Assembly: GCF_051846935.1 (NCBI RefSeq)
Contig: NZ_JBPYCS010000027.1
Span: forward strand, 1-34,652
DNA from: JBPYCR01 sp051846935
GTDB taxonomy: Bacteria > Bacillota > Bacilli > Bacillales > Amphibacillaceae
Direction of reading: 5' to 3'
DNA length: 34,652 bases
The first letter of the stretch is position 1. Every line of letters begins with the position of its first letter. Made by a program: the position numbers and the translations under genes. The notes below the pieces were generated by a model, which was given only the letters and a program-made list of their open reading frames with translations, did no database searches and had not been told where the DNA came from. Shown one piece after another: positions 7,957 through 16,528 of the stretch.

Positions 7957-8475
7957 TCAATCTTTTTTCACTCGGAATAATGGCTGGCCGTATTCAACCA
8001 ATTCTCCATCTTCAACTAATATTTCTACGATTTCACCAGTTGTTTCAGCTTCAATTTCATTAAACAGCTTCATTGCTTCGACGATACAAACAACGGTGCT
8101 TTCTTCTACTTTACTATTTAATTTTACATATGGATCACTATCCGGAGCTGGCTTTCTGTAAAATGTTCCTACCATTGGAGAAACGATCTCTGCATCGTAT
8201 TGGATTGTTTCTTTAGCATCTTCTATTGGCTTTTCATCTGTTACAGAACGAACTTCTTTATTTGTTTCTAATACGGGCTGCTGTACGGTTTCTTTCTGAA
8301 TTTGTGGGGATACGGCAGTTTGAACCATTTTTTCTGAACTAGATACTTCTTCCATACTTGTTGGCTTCTTCATCGTGATTTTTGAACCATTCGTTTCATA
8401 CGTAAATTCACTAATTGATGATTGATCAACAAGCTTTATTATATCCCGTATTTCTTGTACATTTAACATGTTCAT
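7957..8475 (-). CDS. accB: Biotin carboxyl carrier protein AccB
   Basis: Biotin carboxyl carrier protein of acetyl-CoA carboxylase, about 172 residues. The N-terminal part (MLNVQEIRDIIKLVDQSSI) matches the BCCP family opening. It is followed by a low-complexity Thr/Val/Glu/Gln linker and the C-terminal biotinyl domain with PMVGTFYR and the biotin site EAMKLFNEIEA; the modified Lys is about 36 residues from the C terminus. The frame also contains an upstream GTG (8481) that overlaps the Shine-Dalgarno. The ATG at 8475 (AGAGG 5 nt upstream) or the ATG at 8469, which aligns with the B. subtilis start, are better choices. accC follows directly. Confidence 0.96.
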   Translation of the reverse strand: MNMLNVQEIRDIIKLVDQSSISEFTYETNGSKITMKKPTSMEEVSSSEKMVQTAVSPQIQKETVQQPVLETNKEVRSVTDEKPIEDAKETIQYDAEIVSPMVGTFYRKPAPDSDPYVKLNSKVEESTVVCIVEAMKLFNEIEAETTGEIVEILVEDGELVEYGQPLFRVKKD

Positions 8476-8512
8476 ATACACCTCTTCACTAATTAACGTT
8501 TTATGCTATAGT

Positions 8513-8542
8513 AACATAACTCTTTTAGAATGACTAAATCAA
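8513..8542 (-). promoter_or_regulatory. Possible accB promoter
   Basis: Minus strand TTGATT (8537-8542), 18-nt spacer, TATGTT (8513-8518), about 40 nt upstream of accB. Each hexamer matches consensus at 4 of 6 positions. Position is sensible, sequence support is weak. Confidence 0.3.
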
Positions 8543-8694
8543 ACAGCTATAGCTATAATTGCATACTTGTTTATTATATCAATGATATACATTCAATGCG
8601 AGAAATTATATATTGGGGATTGAGTCAAGTATTTGTGGGTGTTATTTTAAGAAGTTAAAAAACCGCTCTTTGTATTCGTTAATTTTAGTATTGA

Positions 8695-8800
8695 TTCCTA
8701 CCGACCGCAGTAGATATACACTACGCTTTCCGAGGAGGCTGAAGCCGTGCCCGCGGAAAGCATCCACCTGCAGGGAAAATCGGTGTTATTCATGTGTATA
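8695..8800. repeat. Decayed GC-rich intergenic repeat, copy 2
   Basis: GC-rich island whose segment 8731-8790 aligns without gaps to 1771-1830 (shared core GCGGAA-n-GCATCC-n-CCTG). Contains the inverted elements GCTTTCC and GGAAAGC (8725-8731 and 8754-8760), so the RNA or DNA could fold. Noncoding. Confidence 0.6.
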
Positions 8801-9002
8801 TCGTTCGAAGTAAAATTGATCACATATTATCTAGTTAGATTCGTGCATGTGTTCACCCACAAACATTTTACTCATACTATATTGGGTTGTCCTTTGTACT
8901 TTTCGATCTTCATTTAATAAATTAAATTCTTTTTTTGTATTCTTTCCATTTGTACAATCACCTTATTACATGTGAGGTGGCGTACATTTGCAAATTATAG
9001 AA

Positions 9003-9045
9003 AAAAGTTCCGGTAGAATTATTTCTCCTATCGGAACTTTTTATA
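9003..9045 (-). terminator. Rho-independent terminator after spoIIIAH
   Basis: 12-bp stem (9028-9039 with 9005-9016, one G-U pair), 11-nt loop and a T run on the minus strand. It lies 13 nt beyond the spoIIIAH stop and closes the spoIIIA operon. Confidence 0.85.
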
Positions 9046-9058
9046 CTTCTATTTTCTA

Positions 9059-9613
9059 TTAGCTACCGGTAGGTTGAAAATTAACATCGACTGTTACCTC
9101 TCCCATTTCATCTCTAACCATTTGCATGATTTGATTTGCTTCTTGTTTGGAAAGTTCATTTACTTTTACATGCACATGAACTTTTCCTTCACCTTGACGA
9201 ACGAGTACGTCCTCATACTGATCTTTAGAAGCTAAAATTGATTGTTGGAGAATGGTTTCTTTTGTTGCTATGTTATCTATTTCATCAATTTTGTTTAACG
9301 CTTCATTAATCTCATTAGCCGATGCAGTACTTGAAGCTACAATTTCTTTCAAGCGATCTTTTTTCATGCTTCGCTCATCTTGAATTTCCATTCGAATGGT
9401 TGCAAATAATTCATCTTGCCCTATGCTCCTAATTCCGTCAACCTCTGCTTCTTCGCCAGTAATTGGATCAGTTGAAGTTGTTTGCTCTGTCCCTATGTTT
9501 TCACCCTCCTCAATGTAGGCAATGTCCTCTGTATCAGACATCATGTAATATACACTTAGTACGATCATTAAGCTAAGCATTGTTAGTAGCCAAACCGTTT
9601 GTTTTTTTAACAA
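9059..9613 (-). CDS. spoIIIAH: Stage III sporulation protein AH
   Basis: SpoIIIAH, 184 residues, is the mother-cell protein that pairs with forespore SpoIIQ across the intermembrane space of the sporangium. Together they form the feeding-tube channel needed for late forespore gene expression (family knowledge). One N-terminal membrane anchor is visible (about 5-25) after KKQ, followed by an acidic linker. The C-terminal domain resembles YscJ/FliF ring proteins, with NEALNKIDEIDNIATKE and KVHVHVKVNELSKQEANQIMQMVRDE. It is somewhat shorter than the B. subtilis protein, mainly in the linker. It is the last gene of the operon, 13 nt after spoIIIAG, and is followed by a terminator. Confidence 0.95.
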   Translation of the reverse strand: MLKKQTVWLLTMLSLMIVLSVYYMMSDTEDIAYIEEGENIGTEQTTSTDPITGEEAEVDGIRSIGQDELFATIRMEIQDERSMKKDRLKEIVASSTASANEINEALNKIDEIDNIATKETILQQSILASKDQYEDVLVRQGEGKVHVHVKVNELSKQEANQIMQMVRDEMGEVTVDVNFQPTGS

Positions 9614-9626
9614 ATCAATTCCTCCC

Positions 9627-10259
9627 TTATTTTTTCGGCATTACAGATACTCGATGAGTGGGGACATCAAGAACTCTTGCCGTTGATTCTACAATCCATT
9701 TTTTTGTCGTCGCATGATCTGCTCCTTTTGCAACGATAAATACGCCTCGGACTTCTGGCTTTTTCGTCTGTATAAGAATCGGTACCTCTTGATCGCCTTG
9801 ACGTACAAGCACAACTTGTGACTCTTCTGTGCTGTCCTCTGCTTTTCGCGTACCTCCATTTTGATCTGATTCATTCGTTTTTTGTTGACCGACGATTAAA
9901 TTTTTTTCATATATTTTTATATTTGTAGAATCAAGATTGACCATTACTTCTACATTAGACACTCCGTTAATTTTTTCTAGCATTGCTTTCAACTCATTTT
10001 CGTAGCTTGTCTCTAAATCATCAACGGCTGTCATTACAGACGTTTCTGTAACTTCTTTTTTCTCTGGTAAATTTTCTTCTATTTGTATCTTTTCAGCATC
10101 GTCTTCATTGTTGGACATTGAAGTTATTGTATTTGAAATAATAATGAGTAAAATTCCTACGAGGGCGATTACGATTAGATAGCTTGTCTTTTTATTGTTT
10201 CCGTTTTGTATATTTGATGGGATTATTTTGCTAAATAATTTCTTTATTGACTCCTTCAC
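9627..10259 (-). CDS. spoIIIAG: Stage III sporulation protein AG
   Basis: SpoIIIAG forms the large 30-fold ring of the sporulation channel in the outer forespore membrane. The product has 210 residues, with one membrane anchor (about 23-43, SYLIVIALVGILLIIISN) and a C-terminal ring-building domain (AMLEKINGVSNVEVMVNLDS, VRGVFIVAKGAD). The frame is open further upstream, but GTG at 10259 is the likely start. GGGAGGGAGGG lies 5 nt before it, and the GTGA overlaps the spoIIIAF stop codon TGA, a translational coupling site. The middle segment (about 130-160) is rich in Asn, Gln and Glu and is probably flexible. Confidence 0.94.
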   Translation of the reverse strand: MKESIKKLFSKIIPSNIQNGNNKKTSYLIVIALVGILLIIISNTITSMSNNEDDAEKIQIEENLPEKKEVTETSVMTAVDDLETSYENELKAMLEKINGVSNVEVMVNLDSTNIKIYEKNLIVGQQKTNESDQNGGTRKAEDSTEESQVVLVRQGDQEVPILIQTKKPEVRGVFIVAKGADHATTKKWIVESTARVLDVPTHRVSVMPKK

Positions 10260-10882
10260 AATGTCCCTCCCTCCCATTCAATTAATATGTTGTTTTGGTC
10301 AAATTGCCAAATATTCGCTAGCAGCTCCGTAATTTGTGTTGAGTCTTGAATGGTATCGTTCAACAACGCTTTTTCAGTTTCAGTATTAATTACAATTTCA
10401 TCAACTGCACTCACAGCTCCTTTCTTTGCTTCTGGCTGCTTTAGATATACAATGATTTGACGCAAGTCCTCATAATTCAACTCGGATGATCGCTGAAAAG
10501 TAAATTGTATATCTGAAATTTCAAGCTCGTAATTTTCTAAAAGTGGCGTGTTCGCCATACTTTTCAGGTGAGTTTCCATTTGTTTTAAAATATATGCATC
10601 TTGTGAGGCTTGTATTTCTTTTTTTTGCAATTTAATAGTATTTTCTATCGATTGACTTCTATCATTTTCATCAAAAAGGCTTGTCATTGTTGGCTCCACT
10701 GCAGTTTCTAAATCAAAATGAAACAATAAAAATAAAGGCTTTAAAAAAATAAGCAGCAGTATTAAGCCAAGAACGAGCTTTATATATTTTTTCATTGTTG
10801 TTTTTGGAATTAATAAATCAATAATCGTAGCTAATAATATAAAAATTAAAATTTGAGTGATCCATTGTATGAGTATATGCAT
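10256..10882 (-). CDS. spoIIIAF: Stage III sporulation protein AF
   Basis: SpoIIIAF, about 208 residues, is a membrane component of the SpoIIIA-SpoIIQ channel, with two N-terminal transmembrane helices (about 7-24 and 30-50) and a soluble C-terminal domain that resembles the SpoIIIAG/AH ring folds (family knowledge). The opening MHILIQWITQILIFILLATIIDLLIP aligns well with the B. subtilis N terminus. The frame begins with a GTG abutting the spoIIIAE stop, but the ATG at 10882, with AGGTGG 8 nt upstream, matches the family start. The end overlaps the spoIIIAG start by 4 nt. Confidence 0.93.
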   Translation of the reverse strand: MHILIQWITQILIFILLATIIDLLIPKTTMKKYIKLVLGLILLLIFLKPLFLLFHFDLETAVEPTMTSLFDENDRSQSIENTIKLQKKEIQASQDAYILKQMETHLKSMANTPLLENYELEISDIQFTFQRSSELNYEDLRQIIVYLKQPEAKKGAVSAVDEIVINTETEKALLNDTIQDSTQITELLANIWQFDQNNILIEWEGGTL

Positions 10883-10894
10883 TATTTTGTCCAC

Positions 10895-12073
10895 CTACCT
10901 AAGTAACAATGTCACATTACTAGCGGCAACAATAAAGACGATAGCTAAAAAAAACATTAACGTAACAGCTAGTAAGCAAGCTAAAATATATACAATATAT
11001 TTACTAATTACATTTAAACTGTAAATAATTGGCCCATCTCCGACAGGTTGTAATATAGCAGCAGCTAATTTATAAATAACTGCAATTGCGAAAATTTTTA
11101 TCGCGGGAAAAATTGCAAGAAGTACAATGATGGTGACACCTACTATTCCTACTGCATTCTTTAAAAGTAATGAGGCACTAAATACCGTATCGGCTGCATC
11201 GGTAAAAGTTCTTCCTACAACAGGAATAAAATTTCCTGTTATAAATTTTGTCGTTTTCATCGCTACTCCGTCCTGTATAGCACTAGCAGCTCCTTGTACG
11301 GACATAACCCCTATAAATATAGTTAGAAACAATCCAAGTGTTCCAAGGCTTATTGATTTTAGCAAATTAGCTAAATGCGTAACTTTATAATTGTCATTTA
11401 AGCTACTAACAATTATTAATATCGCGGATAAGTATAATAAAGGTAATATAAAGCTAGAGATAAGCACCCCGCTTAGATGGATTAAAAACATAACAATAGG
11501 GTGAAAAAATGAAACCGTAATAAGATTTCCAAACGTCGCCATAAGCCCTAAGACGAGAGGCAACAATCCAATTAAAAAGCTGCTCATCGTATCGATCGCT
11601 GTTTTCGTATAACTAAAAACAGTATGAAAACTATTCAAAGCTATAAATATAAGTACAATATAAACAATAAAATAAGCTATTTTACTAACCGTACTTTGTT
11701 CAAAGGTCGTGTGCATCGTTTGAAGTATTGTAGAAAATAAAGTGAGCATAATGAGCAATCCGAGAAGCTTGCCATTCACGATCAGCTCATGAAATAAAAA
11801 CTTCATCATTCCAGAAAAAATTGTTTTAATTGATAATGTTCCATCGTTTATTATCATTTCTTTAATAGACGTTTTATTTATTTCCGGAATATATCCACCA
11901 TAATTTCTTACTATCGATTGCCAGTTCGTTTGCAATGGTTCAAGAGAAATATCCTCCAGCAACGATTCCTCTACTTGTTCAGATCCATCGTTTGCTTTTA
12001 CCGAAACACTTGGAATAAAGAGCACGGTAATAGTGAGTAAAACAACAAAATGAGCCGACTTAAATCGTTTCAT
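10895..12073 (-). CDS. spoIIIAE: Stage III sporulation protein AE
   Basis: SpoIIIAE, 392 residues, is the polytopic membrane protein of the sporulation channel complex. An N-terminal signal peptide is visible (basic MKRFK, hydrophobic core 9-24, likely cleavage near VKA-ND). A short exported segment follows, and then about seven to eight hydrophobic helices from residue 95 to the end. Glycine-rich GVMSVQGAASAIQDGVAMKTTKFITGNFIPVVGRTFTDAADTV around residues 255-300 is the most conserved block of the family. The gene lies between spoIIIAD (33-nt gap) and spoIIIAF. Length is normal. Confidence 0.95.
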   Translation of the reverse strand: MKRFKSAHFVVLLTITVLFIPSVSVKANDGSEQVEESLLEDISLEPLQTNWQSIVRNYGGYIPEINKTSIKEMIINDGTLSIKTIFSGMMKFLFHELIVNGKLLGLLIMLTLFSTILQTMHTTFEQSTVSKIAYFIVYIVLIFIALNSFHTVFSYTKTAIDTMSSFLIGLLPLVLGLMATFGNLITVSFFHPIVMFLIHLSGVLISSFILPLLYLSAILIIVSSLNDNYKVTHLANLLKSISLGTLGLFLTIFIGVMSVQGAASAIQDGVAMKTTKFITGNFIPVVGRTFTDAADTVFSASLLLKNAVGIVGVTIIVLLAIFPAIKIFAIAVIYKLAAAILQPVGDGPIIYSLNVISKYIVYILACLLAVTLMFFLAIVFIVAASNVTLLLR

Positions 12074-12106
12074 TCACTAAAAATGCCCCCTTTCTCCTTC
12101 GATTAG

Positions 12107-12502
12107 CTATAGCGATTCTGGTATGAAGTTTAAAATTGCTTCCACTACTGCTGTTAGAATAGGGATCGCAAGCAAGAGGATAAATATTTTACCTGCTAGC
12201 TCAATTTTTGAAGCAACTGCCCCTAGACCAGCATCTTTTGTTATATTTGCTCCGAGTTCAGCAATGTATGCAATTCCAATTACCTTTAGTATTGTTTCTA
12301 AATAAATCCCATCAATCGCCGCCTTTTGTCCTAGCGATTGTATAAGCTGGATAATTATACCTATTTGCTTCATTATAATTAAGAAAATCACGACACCAGT
12401 AACTACAATAATAAAAAATGCAAAGGGAGCATTTAAATCTTTTAATACAATATATAAAACAGCTGCTACCAAACCGAATAGGATAATTTGTACAATATCC
12501 AT
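12107..12502 (-). CDS. spoIIIAD: Stage III sporulation protein AD
   Basis: Small polytopic membrane protein of 131 residues from the AC/AD family, part of the mother-cell channel complex. Four hydrophobic segments are visible (about 3-19, 27-47, 65-85 and 105-125), with the family segment IGIAYIAELGANITKDAGLGAVASKIELAGKI between the third and fourth. It starts 6 nt after spoIIIAC and is followed by spoIIIAE. Size matches the family closely. The role of AC and AD in the complex is not well defined. Confidence 0.95.
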   Translation of the reverse strand: MDIVQIILFGLVAAVLYIVLKDLNAPFAFFIIVVTGVVIFLIIMKQIGIIIQLIQSLGQKAAIDGIYLETILKVIGIAYIAELGANITKDAGLGAVASKIELAGKIFILLLAIPILTAVVEAILNFIPESL

Positions 12503-12508
12503 TCACCA

Positions 12509-12715
12509 TTACCCCTGAAATAAAAAAACAGATTTAATTTGTTGAAATAGACCTGACAGACTATTAATTACGATTACAAGTACGATAATAAATCCAACCA
12601 ATGTCGCAAACTGGGCAATTTCTTCTTTTCCCATTTGTTTTAAAATTGTATGAATAAGAGCGACGATTACTCCAATTCCAGCAATCTGAAATAATATGGA
12701 TGCATCAGCGAACAT
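12509..12715 (-). CDS. spoIIIAC: Stage III sporulation protein AC
   Basis: Membrane protein of 68 residues, the same length as in B. subtilis, with two transmembrane helices (about 5-24 and 35-55) joined by the conserved polar loop KQMGKEEIAQFATLVG. It belongs to the SpoIIIA complex that connects mother cell and forespore. A good Shine-Dalgarno (AAAGGGGT) precedes ATG. It lies 18 nt downstream of spoIIIAB and 6 nt upstream of spoIIIAD. Confidence 0.95.
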   Translation of the reverse strand: MFADASILFQIAGIGVIVALIHTILKQMGKEEIAQFATLVGFIIVLVIVINSLSGLFQQIKSVFLFQG

Positions 12716-12733
12716 AGATGTACCCCTTTCTTA

Positions 12734-13249
12734 TTAAATGAACAACAAAATAATAAATAGACCACATAGAAACCCGATGCTTTTAGCCATTTTGCCATAT
12801 CGCTGCTGATTATCTCTTGCTTCCTCTAATTCTCTATTAAGGTGACTGATCGTAAGGTGTATATGCTTTTGTTGTTGTGTAAAATCATGTTGTCCTAATG
12901 TTTGTCCGAATTGCTTTAATATTTCTCTTTCATTTGAACCAATTGCAGACATGTTCATATATATTTCAATTTGGTCGTTCCATAACGTTCCAAAATCAAC
13001 CCGACTCGAATGAATCATTCCATTTGCCAATTTTTGAAATAATTCGCCTGTAGGATGTGGGATTTGTTTGCCAATCGTTTGAAATGCATCGTGTAATGGC
13101 AAATGGCTATATAATATTTCAGCTTCTAATACTTGTAAAGCATTTTTTAATTGTCGGATATGCTTCGGTCTTTGATGCAAGTGATGGCTCCATTCGAAAC
13201 CAATCCATGTGCTTGTTGCAATAAATAATAAAGCTCCAATCCATTTCAT
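12734..13249 (-). CDS. spoIIIAB: Stage III sporulation protein AB
   Basis: SpoIIIAB of about 171 residues has one hydrophobic helix at each end (about 3-20 and 153-170), with a helical cytosolic region between them that looks like type II secretion/pilus GspF-type domains. In the channel complex it is thought to work with the ATPase SpoIIIAA (family knowledge). The family signature TWIGFEWSHHLHQRPKHIRQLKNALQVLEAEI is evident. The frame extends into spoIIIAA, but the ATG at 13249, with GGGGGT 7 nt upstream and 5 nt after the spoIIIAA stop, fits both Shine-Dalgarno and family start. Confidence 0.94.
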   Translation of the reverse strand: MKWIGALLFIATSTWIGFEWSHHLHQRPKHIRQLKNALQVLEAEILYSHLPLHDAFQTIGKQIPHPTGELFQKLANGMIHSSRVDFGTLWNDQIEIYMNMSAIGSNEREILKQFGQTLGQHDFTQQQKHIHLTISHLNRELEEARDNQQRYGKMAKSIGFLCGLFIILLFI

Positions 13250-13254
13250 CGTCG

Positions 13255-14169
13255 TTACCCCCATATCGGTTGGTTCGCTTCATTGAATATACTTTTAATA
13301 TGTCCAGGGGTGTTCTGTTGTGTTAGTAAAATAAAACGTTGAAAAGCGCCCGTTTGGAAAAGATATCGGAGAGAAGGCCGCTTTTTCACTTCTTCCAGCG
13401 ATTGGCCGTGAATTGTACAACAAATCGCAACACCTGCATGTATTGCTTCTATTAATGCTTGTACATCCGCTTCACTACCAATTTCGTCTAAAATTAAAAT
13501 TTCCGGTGACATGGAACGGATCATCATCATCATTCCCTCTGCTTTGGGACAAGCATCCATTACATCTGTTCTTAAACCGATTTCATGTTGAGGAACACCT
13601 TTTATGCAAGCGGCTATTTCTGACCGTTCATCAATAATTCCAACCTTTTTTGCAAGTGATTGCTCCCAACCAGTTGCAATTACTCGTGCAACATCGCGAA
13701 TTAATGTAGTTTTTCCCGATTGTGGAGCGCCAACAATCAACGTATTGTAGTAGCTCTTGTTCTGTTCGTTATATAAATATGGTATAAGGCGACGAGCAAT
13801 TCCAACTTTTTCTTTCGCTATTCGAATGTTATAAGACGTAATGTGCTGGATCGCTTTCACTTTTCCACCGAGTGTATTTACCTTTCCAGCTATACCTACA
13901 CGATGGCCGCCTTCAATCGTTATATAACCTTCTCTTAATTCATCCTCCATTCGATACAAAGAAAATTGACTTAACTGATTCAAGAGAAATATTCCATCGC
14001 TTTCAGTTGGTTTTGTCGTTACAATCCATTCAGGTCGATCATTAAAAATAACTTCAATTGGCTGATATAGTCGAATCCGTATTTCTTGTAACTTGTCCCA
14101 ACGATTGGAAATCTTTCTTTCGATTGCCTGTTTAATTTCATCCGCAAAGAGGCGTAGAATTTCTTCCAT
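13255..14169 (-). CDS. spoIIIAA: Stage III sporulation protein AA (ATPase)
   Basis: SpoIIIAA, 304 residues, is a secretion-type AAA ATPase thought to energise the SpoIIIA channel from the mother-cell cytosol. The Walker A motif GAPQSGKTT is at residues 147-155 and the Walker B motif EILILDEIG at 223-231. A conserved GYITIEGGHRVGIAGKV (81-97) and the arginine-rich QSGKTTLIRDVAR are also visible. It is the first gene of the spoIIIA operon, preceded by a sigma-E-type promoter. Length is normal and no key residue is missing. Confidence 0.96.
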   Translation of the reverse strand: MEEILRLFADEIKQAIERKISNRWDKLQEIRIRLYQPIEVIFNDRPEWIVTTKPTESDGIFLLNQLSQFSLYRMEDELREGYITIEGGHRVGIAGKVNTLGGKVKAIQHITSYNIRIAKEKVGIARRLIPYLYNEQNKSYYNTLIVGAPQSGKTTLIRDVARVIATGWEQSLAKKVGIIDERSEIAACIKGVPQHEIGLRTDVMDACPKAEGMMMMIRSMSPEILILDEIGSEADVQALIEAIHAGVAICCTIHGQSLEEVKKRPSLRYLFQTGAFQRFILLTQQNTPGHIKSIFNEANQPIWG

Positions 14170-14202
14170 TGTGAAACCACCTTTTAAAGCTGCTATACCA
14201 TA

Positions 14203-14230
14203 AATGTATGTGACAATATATAAAATATGA
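14203..14230 (-). promoter_or_regulatory. Sigma-E-type promoter of the spoIIIA operon
   Basis: Minus strand TCATATT (14224-14230), 13-nt spacer, CATACATT (14203-14210), 33 nt upstream of the spoIIIAA start. Both elements match the mother-cell sigma-E consensus (KMATATT and CATACAHT); the usual spacer is 14-15 nt. In B. subtilis spoIIIA is a sigma-E operon, which supports the call. Confidence 0.75.
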
Positions 14231-14784
14231 CAAGCCTAACACAGATGAACAAAGATATAGAATCGATAATAGAGTGCCGTTTAATAGTTATAAAATGTAA
14301 CTTTTGGAAAGCTTATTTGATATGTAGAGAAGCAGTGTCTTTTCTAAAAAAAGATGTTCGGCACGAAGTATTATATGAGGATTACGTATAACAATGGAGC
14401 ATGTAGATTTACTTGAAAAACAATGTGCATATACCACATGAAATAGAAAGAATGGAAAAATAAAGTAGCAGGAGACACTTCTTAGCATTGTTGCTCATGT
14501 AATATACTCACTTCCACAAACTAGCAGTGAGCTTCCTTGTTCAACGCGTGGCAACCTGAAAAAGTACAAAACACTAATTTTTTAGCCGAAAGCCGTTGAT
14601 TGTCGTCCCAGGCGAACACGCTCTGCCGACATGGCCGCATGTGCTTTTCTCGCTACGCTCCGTCAAGGGTCTTCGACTCATGCTATTCGGACTGAAGTCT
14701 TGTATCTTCCATTCGCTCGTACCGAACAGCCTTCCTGATTTTTACGAGCTATCGAAAATCCAAAAATAGTTCTGTTGCTTTTAA
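14231..14784. other. Intergenic region between efp and spoIIIA, with repeat
   Basis: About 550 nt without a supportable gene. The part from about 14560 to 14770 is a GC-rich island, unlike the AT-rich rest. It contains a 17-base run beginning ATCTTCCATTCGCTC (14704 on) that recurs in the island at 29600-29760. I interpret it as a decayed dispersed repeat. Confidence 0.55.
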
Positions 14785-14828
14785 AAATAAAAAGTCAGTT
14801 CGTCCATTATAAGACTAACTGACTTCTT
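14785..14828 (-). terminator. Rho-independent terminator after efp
   Basis: Nine-bp perfect stem AAGTCAGTT/AACTGACTT (14817-14825 with 14792-14800), extended inward by three pairs after one mismatch, then a T run on the minus strand. It lies about 60 nt beyond the efp stop. Confidence 0.85.
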
Positions 14829-14884
14829 AAAATTTATTTCTATTAGATAATGTGCATCTATATGTTCGTTACACGTACAAATTT

Positions 14885-15442
14885 TTACGCTCTTGAAACG
14901 TATTTCCCTTCCGAAGTACTTATAACGAGCAAATCTCCTTGATTAATAAACAAAGGTACTTGAACGTTATACCCTGTTTCTAATGTGGCTGTTTTTGATC
15001 CACCGCTTACAGTGTCACCTTTTAAGCCAGGCTCTGTTTCAGCAACTTCTAGCTTCACATTTTTAGGCAAATCTACTCCTAAAATTTCCCCTTGATATGT
15101 AATTACATCAACTTCCATATTTTCCTTCATAAAGTTAAGCTCGTGTTCAATTTGATTAGATTGAAGTTCAATTTGTTCATACGTTTGAACATCCATAAAT
15201 GTATGGGCATCACCTGATGCATACAAATATTGCATTTTATTATGCTCAATATGTGCTTTATTTACTTTTTCACCAGCTCGAAATGTTTTTTCATTAATAT
15301 TGCCATTACGTAAATTACGTAGCTTTGACCGAACAAAGGCTGCACCTTTTCCCGGCTTTACATGCTGAAACTCCATAACTTGCCATATATTATTATCGAA
15401 TTCGATTGTCAAACCTGTTTTAAAGTCATTTACAGAAATCAT
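14885..15442 (-). CDS. efp: Translation elongation factor P
   Basis: EF-P of 185 residues relieves ribosomes stalled at polyproline stretches. The N-terminal KOW-like domain carries the tip loop KPGKGAAFVRSK with Lys32, the residue modified in B. subtilis by 5-aminopentanol. Two OB-fold domains follow, ending with the signature GDLLVISTSEGKYVSRA. All features are intact. It is 21 nt downstream of the M24 peptidase gene and followed by a terminator, so the two probably form one operon, as in B. subtilis. Confidence 0.98.
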   Translation of the reverse strand: MISVNDFKTGLTIEFDNNIWQVMEFQHVKPGKGAAFVRSKLRNLRNGNINEKTFRAGEKVNKAHIEHNKMQYLYASGDAHTFMDVQTYEQIELQSNQIEHELNFMKENMEVDVITYQGEILGVDLPKNVKLEVAETEPGLKGDTVSGGSKTATLETGYNVQVPLFINQGDLLVISTSEGKYVSRA

Positions 15443-15463
15443 TCTCTATTCCTCCTATGTTGT

Positions 15464-16528
15464 TTATAAAACAATTAATTGCTTTGGAGCATTTGTTAAT
15501 CGTTTGTTTCCAGTTTCCGTAATTATAATATCATCTTCAATTCTACAACCACCAATTTCAGGAACGTATATTCCAGGCTCCACCGTAACAATCATTCCTG
15601 GTACAAGCTTTCTTGCAGCTCTTGGTGAAAGACCGGGTCCTTCATGAACTTCCAATCCTAATCCATGACCGGTAGAATGGCCAAAATACTTTCCATACCC
15701 TTGTGCAGATATATAGTCTCTCGTAACTGCATCTGCTTCTTTCCCCGTCATGCCTGCTTTAATTAATTCAACACCGCGCGTTTGTGCTTCGAGAACTACA
15801 TGATAAATTTCTTTTAATTTGTCACTAATTTCTCCAACAGCTATCGTTCTAGTAATATCCGAACAATAATTGTTAAAAAACGCTCCAAAATCCAATGTTA
15901 CTAGCTCGCCTTGCTCGATTTTTTTGTCCGTCGCTACCCCGTGTGGAAGAGCAGAACGTAGCCCTGATGCGACAATTATATCAAAGCTAGAAGAAGTTGC
16001 ACCGTTTTTACGCATGAAAAATTCTAGCTCATTGGCGACTTCGATTTCACGTACACCTGGCTGAATATAATTTAAAATATGAGCGAACGCCTTGTCCGCT
16101 ATGTCTGCTGCCTGTTGCAAAATGTTAATTTCTTTTTCAGTTTTTACAAGCCTGAGCTCCTCAATTAAACTGCTTGTAGGAATAAGTTCCGAAGCAAACA
16201 GTTTTGAATATTGTTCATATTCTCCAAATGTTACATTGCTTTTTTCAAATCCTAATCGATTAATGTTTAATTGATTTAATTGGGCGTTAATTTCTTCTAA
16301 AAGAAGTTTTTTATGCTCGATCACCGTAAATGAATCGGTTTGCTCTTTTGCTTGTTGGGTATATCGAAAATCAGTAATCAATAGGGCGTCGTTTTTCGTA
16401 ATTAATGCTACACCTGCAGTGCCCGTAAATCCAGTTATATATTTTCTATTTATAGGATCGGTAACAAGTAAGGCATCAATTCCCGCTGTTTCAAAAGAGT
16501 CACGTAATTTGCTCAATGATTTGGTCAT
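15464..16528 (-). CDS. papA: M24-family Xaa-Pro aminopeptidase (YqhT/PapA)
   Basis: Metallopeptidase of 354 residues that removes N-terminal residues preceding proline. A creatinase-type N-terminal domain (about 1-130, starting with SKLRDSFETAGIDALLVTDP) precedes the pita-bread catalytic domain. The five metal ligands are all present: Asp213, Asp224, His288 (HSTGHGLG), Glu317 (EPGIY) and Glu331 (RIEDD). It is cytosolic, with no signal peptide. It lies just upstream of efp, a conserved Firmicutes pair whose products both concern proline-rich peptides. In B. subtilis aroQ precedes it, but no aroQ is present here. Confidence 0.93.
   Translation of the reverse strand: MTKSLSKLRDSFETAGIDALLVTDPINRKYITGFTGTAGVALITKNDALLITDFRYTQQAKEQTDSFTVIEHKKLLLEEINAQLNQLNINRLGFEKSNVTFGEYEQYSKLFASELIPTSSLIEELRLVKTEKEINILQQAADIADKAFAHILNYIQPGVREIEVANELEFFMRKNGATSSSFDIIVASGLRSALPHGVATDKKIEQGELVTLDFGAFFNNYCSDITRTIAVGEISDKLKEIYHVVLEAQTRGVELIKAGMTGKEADAVTRDYISAQGYGKYFGHSTGHGLGLEVHEGPGLSPRAARKLVPGMIVTVEPGIYVPEIGGCRIEDDIIITETGNKRLTNAPKQLIVL

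Larger units (their letters stand above)
8482..9058. other. Intergenic region between spoIIIAH and accB
   Basis: About 577 nt with no supportable gene. It contains the spoIIIAH terminator (9003-9045), a decayed GC-rich repeat (8695-8800) and an AT-rich stretch next to accB with a weak promoter candidate. In B. subtilis accB follows spoIIIAH closely, so this spacer is enlarged here, apparently by the repeat. Confidence 0.6.

Noticed and set aside
14288..14488. 66-codon minus-strand frame upstream of spoIIIA
   Set aside because: No ribosome-binding site, cysteine- and aromatic-rich composition typical of noncoding AT-rich DNA, no family resemblance.
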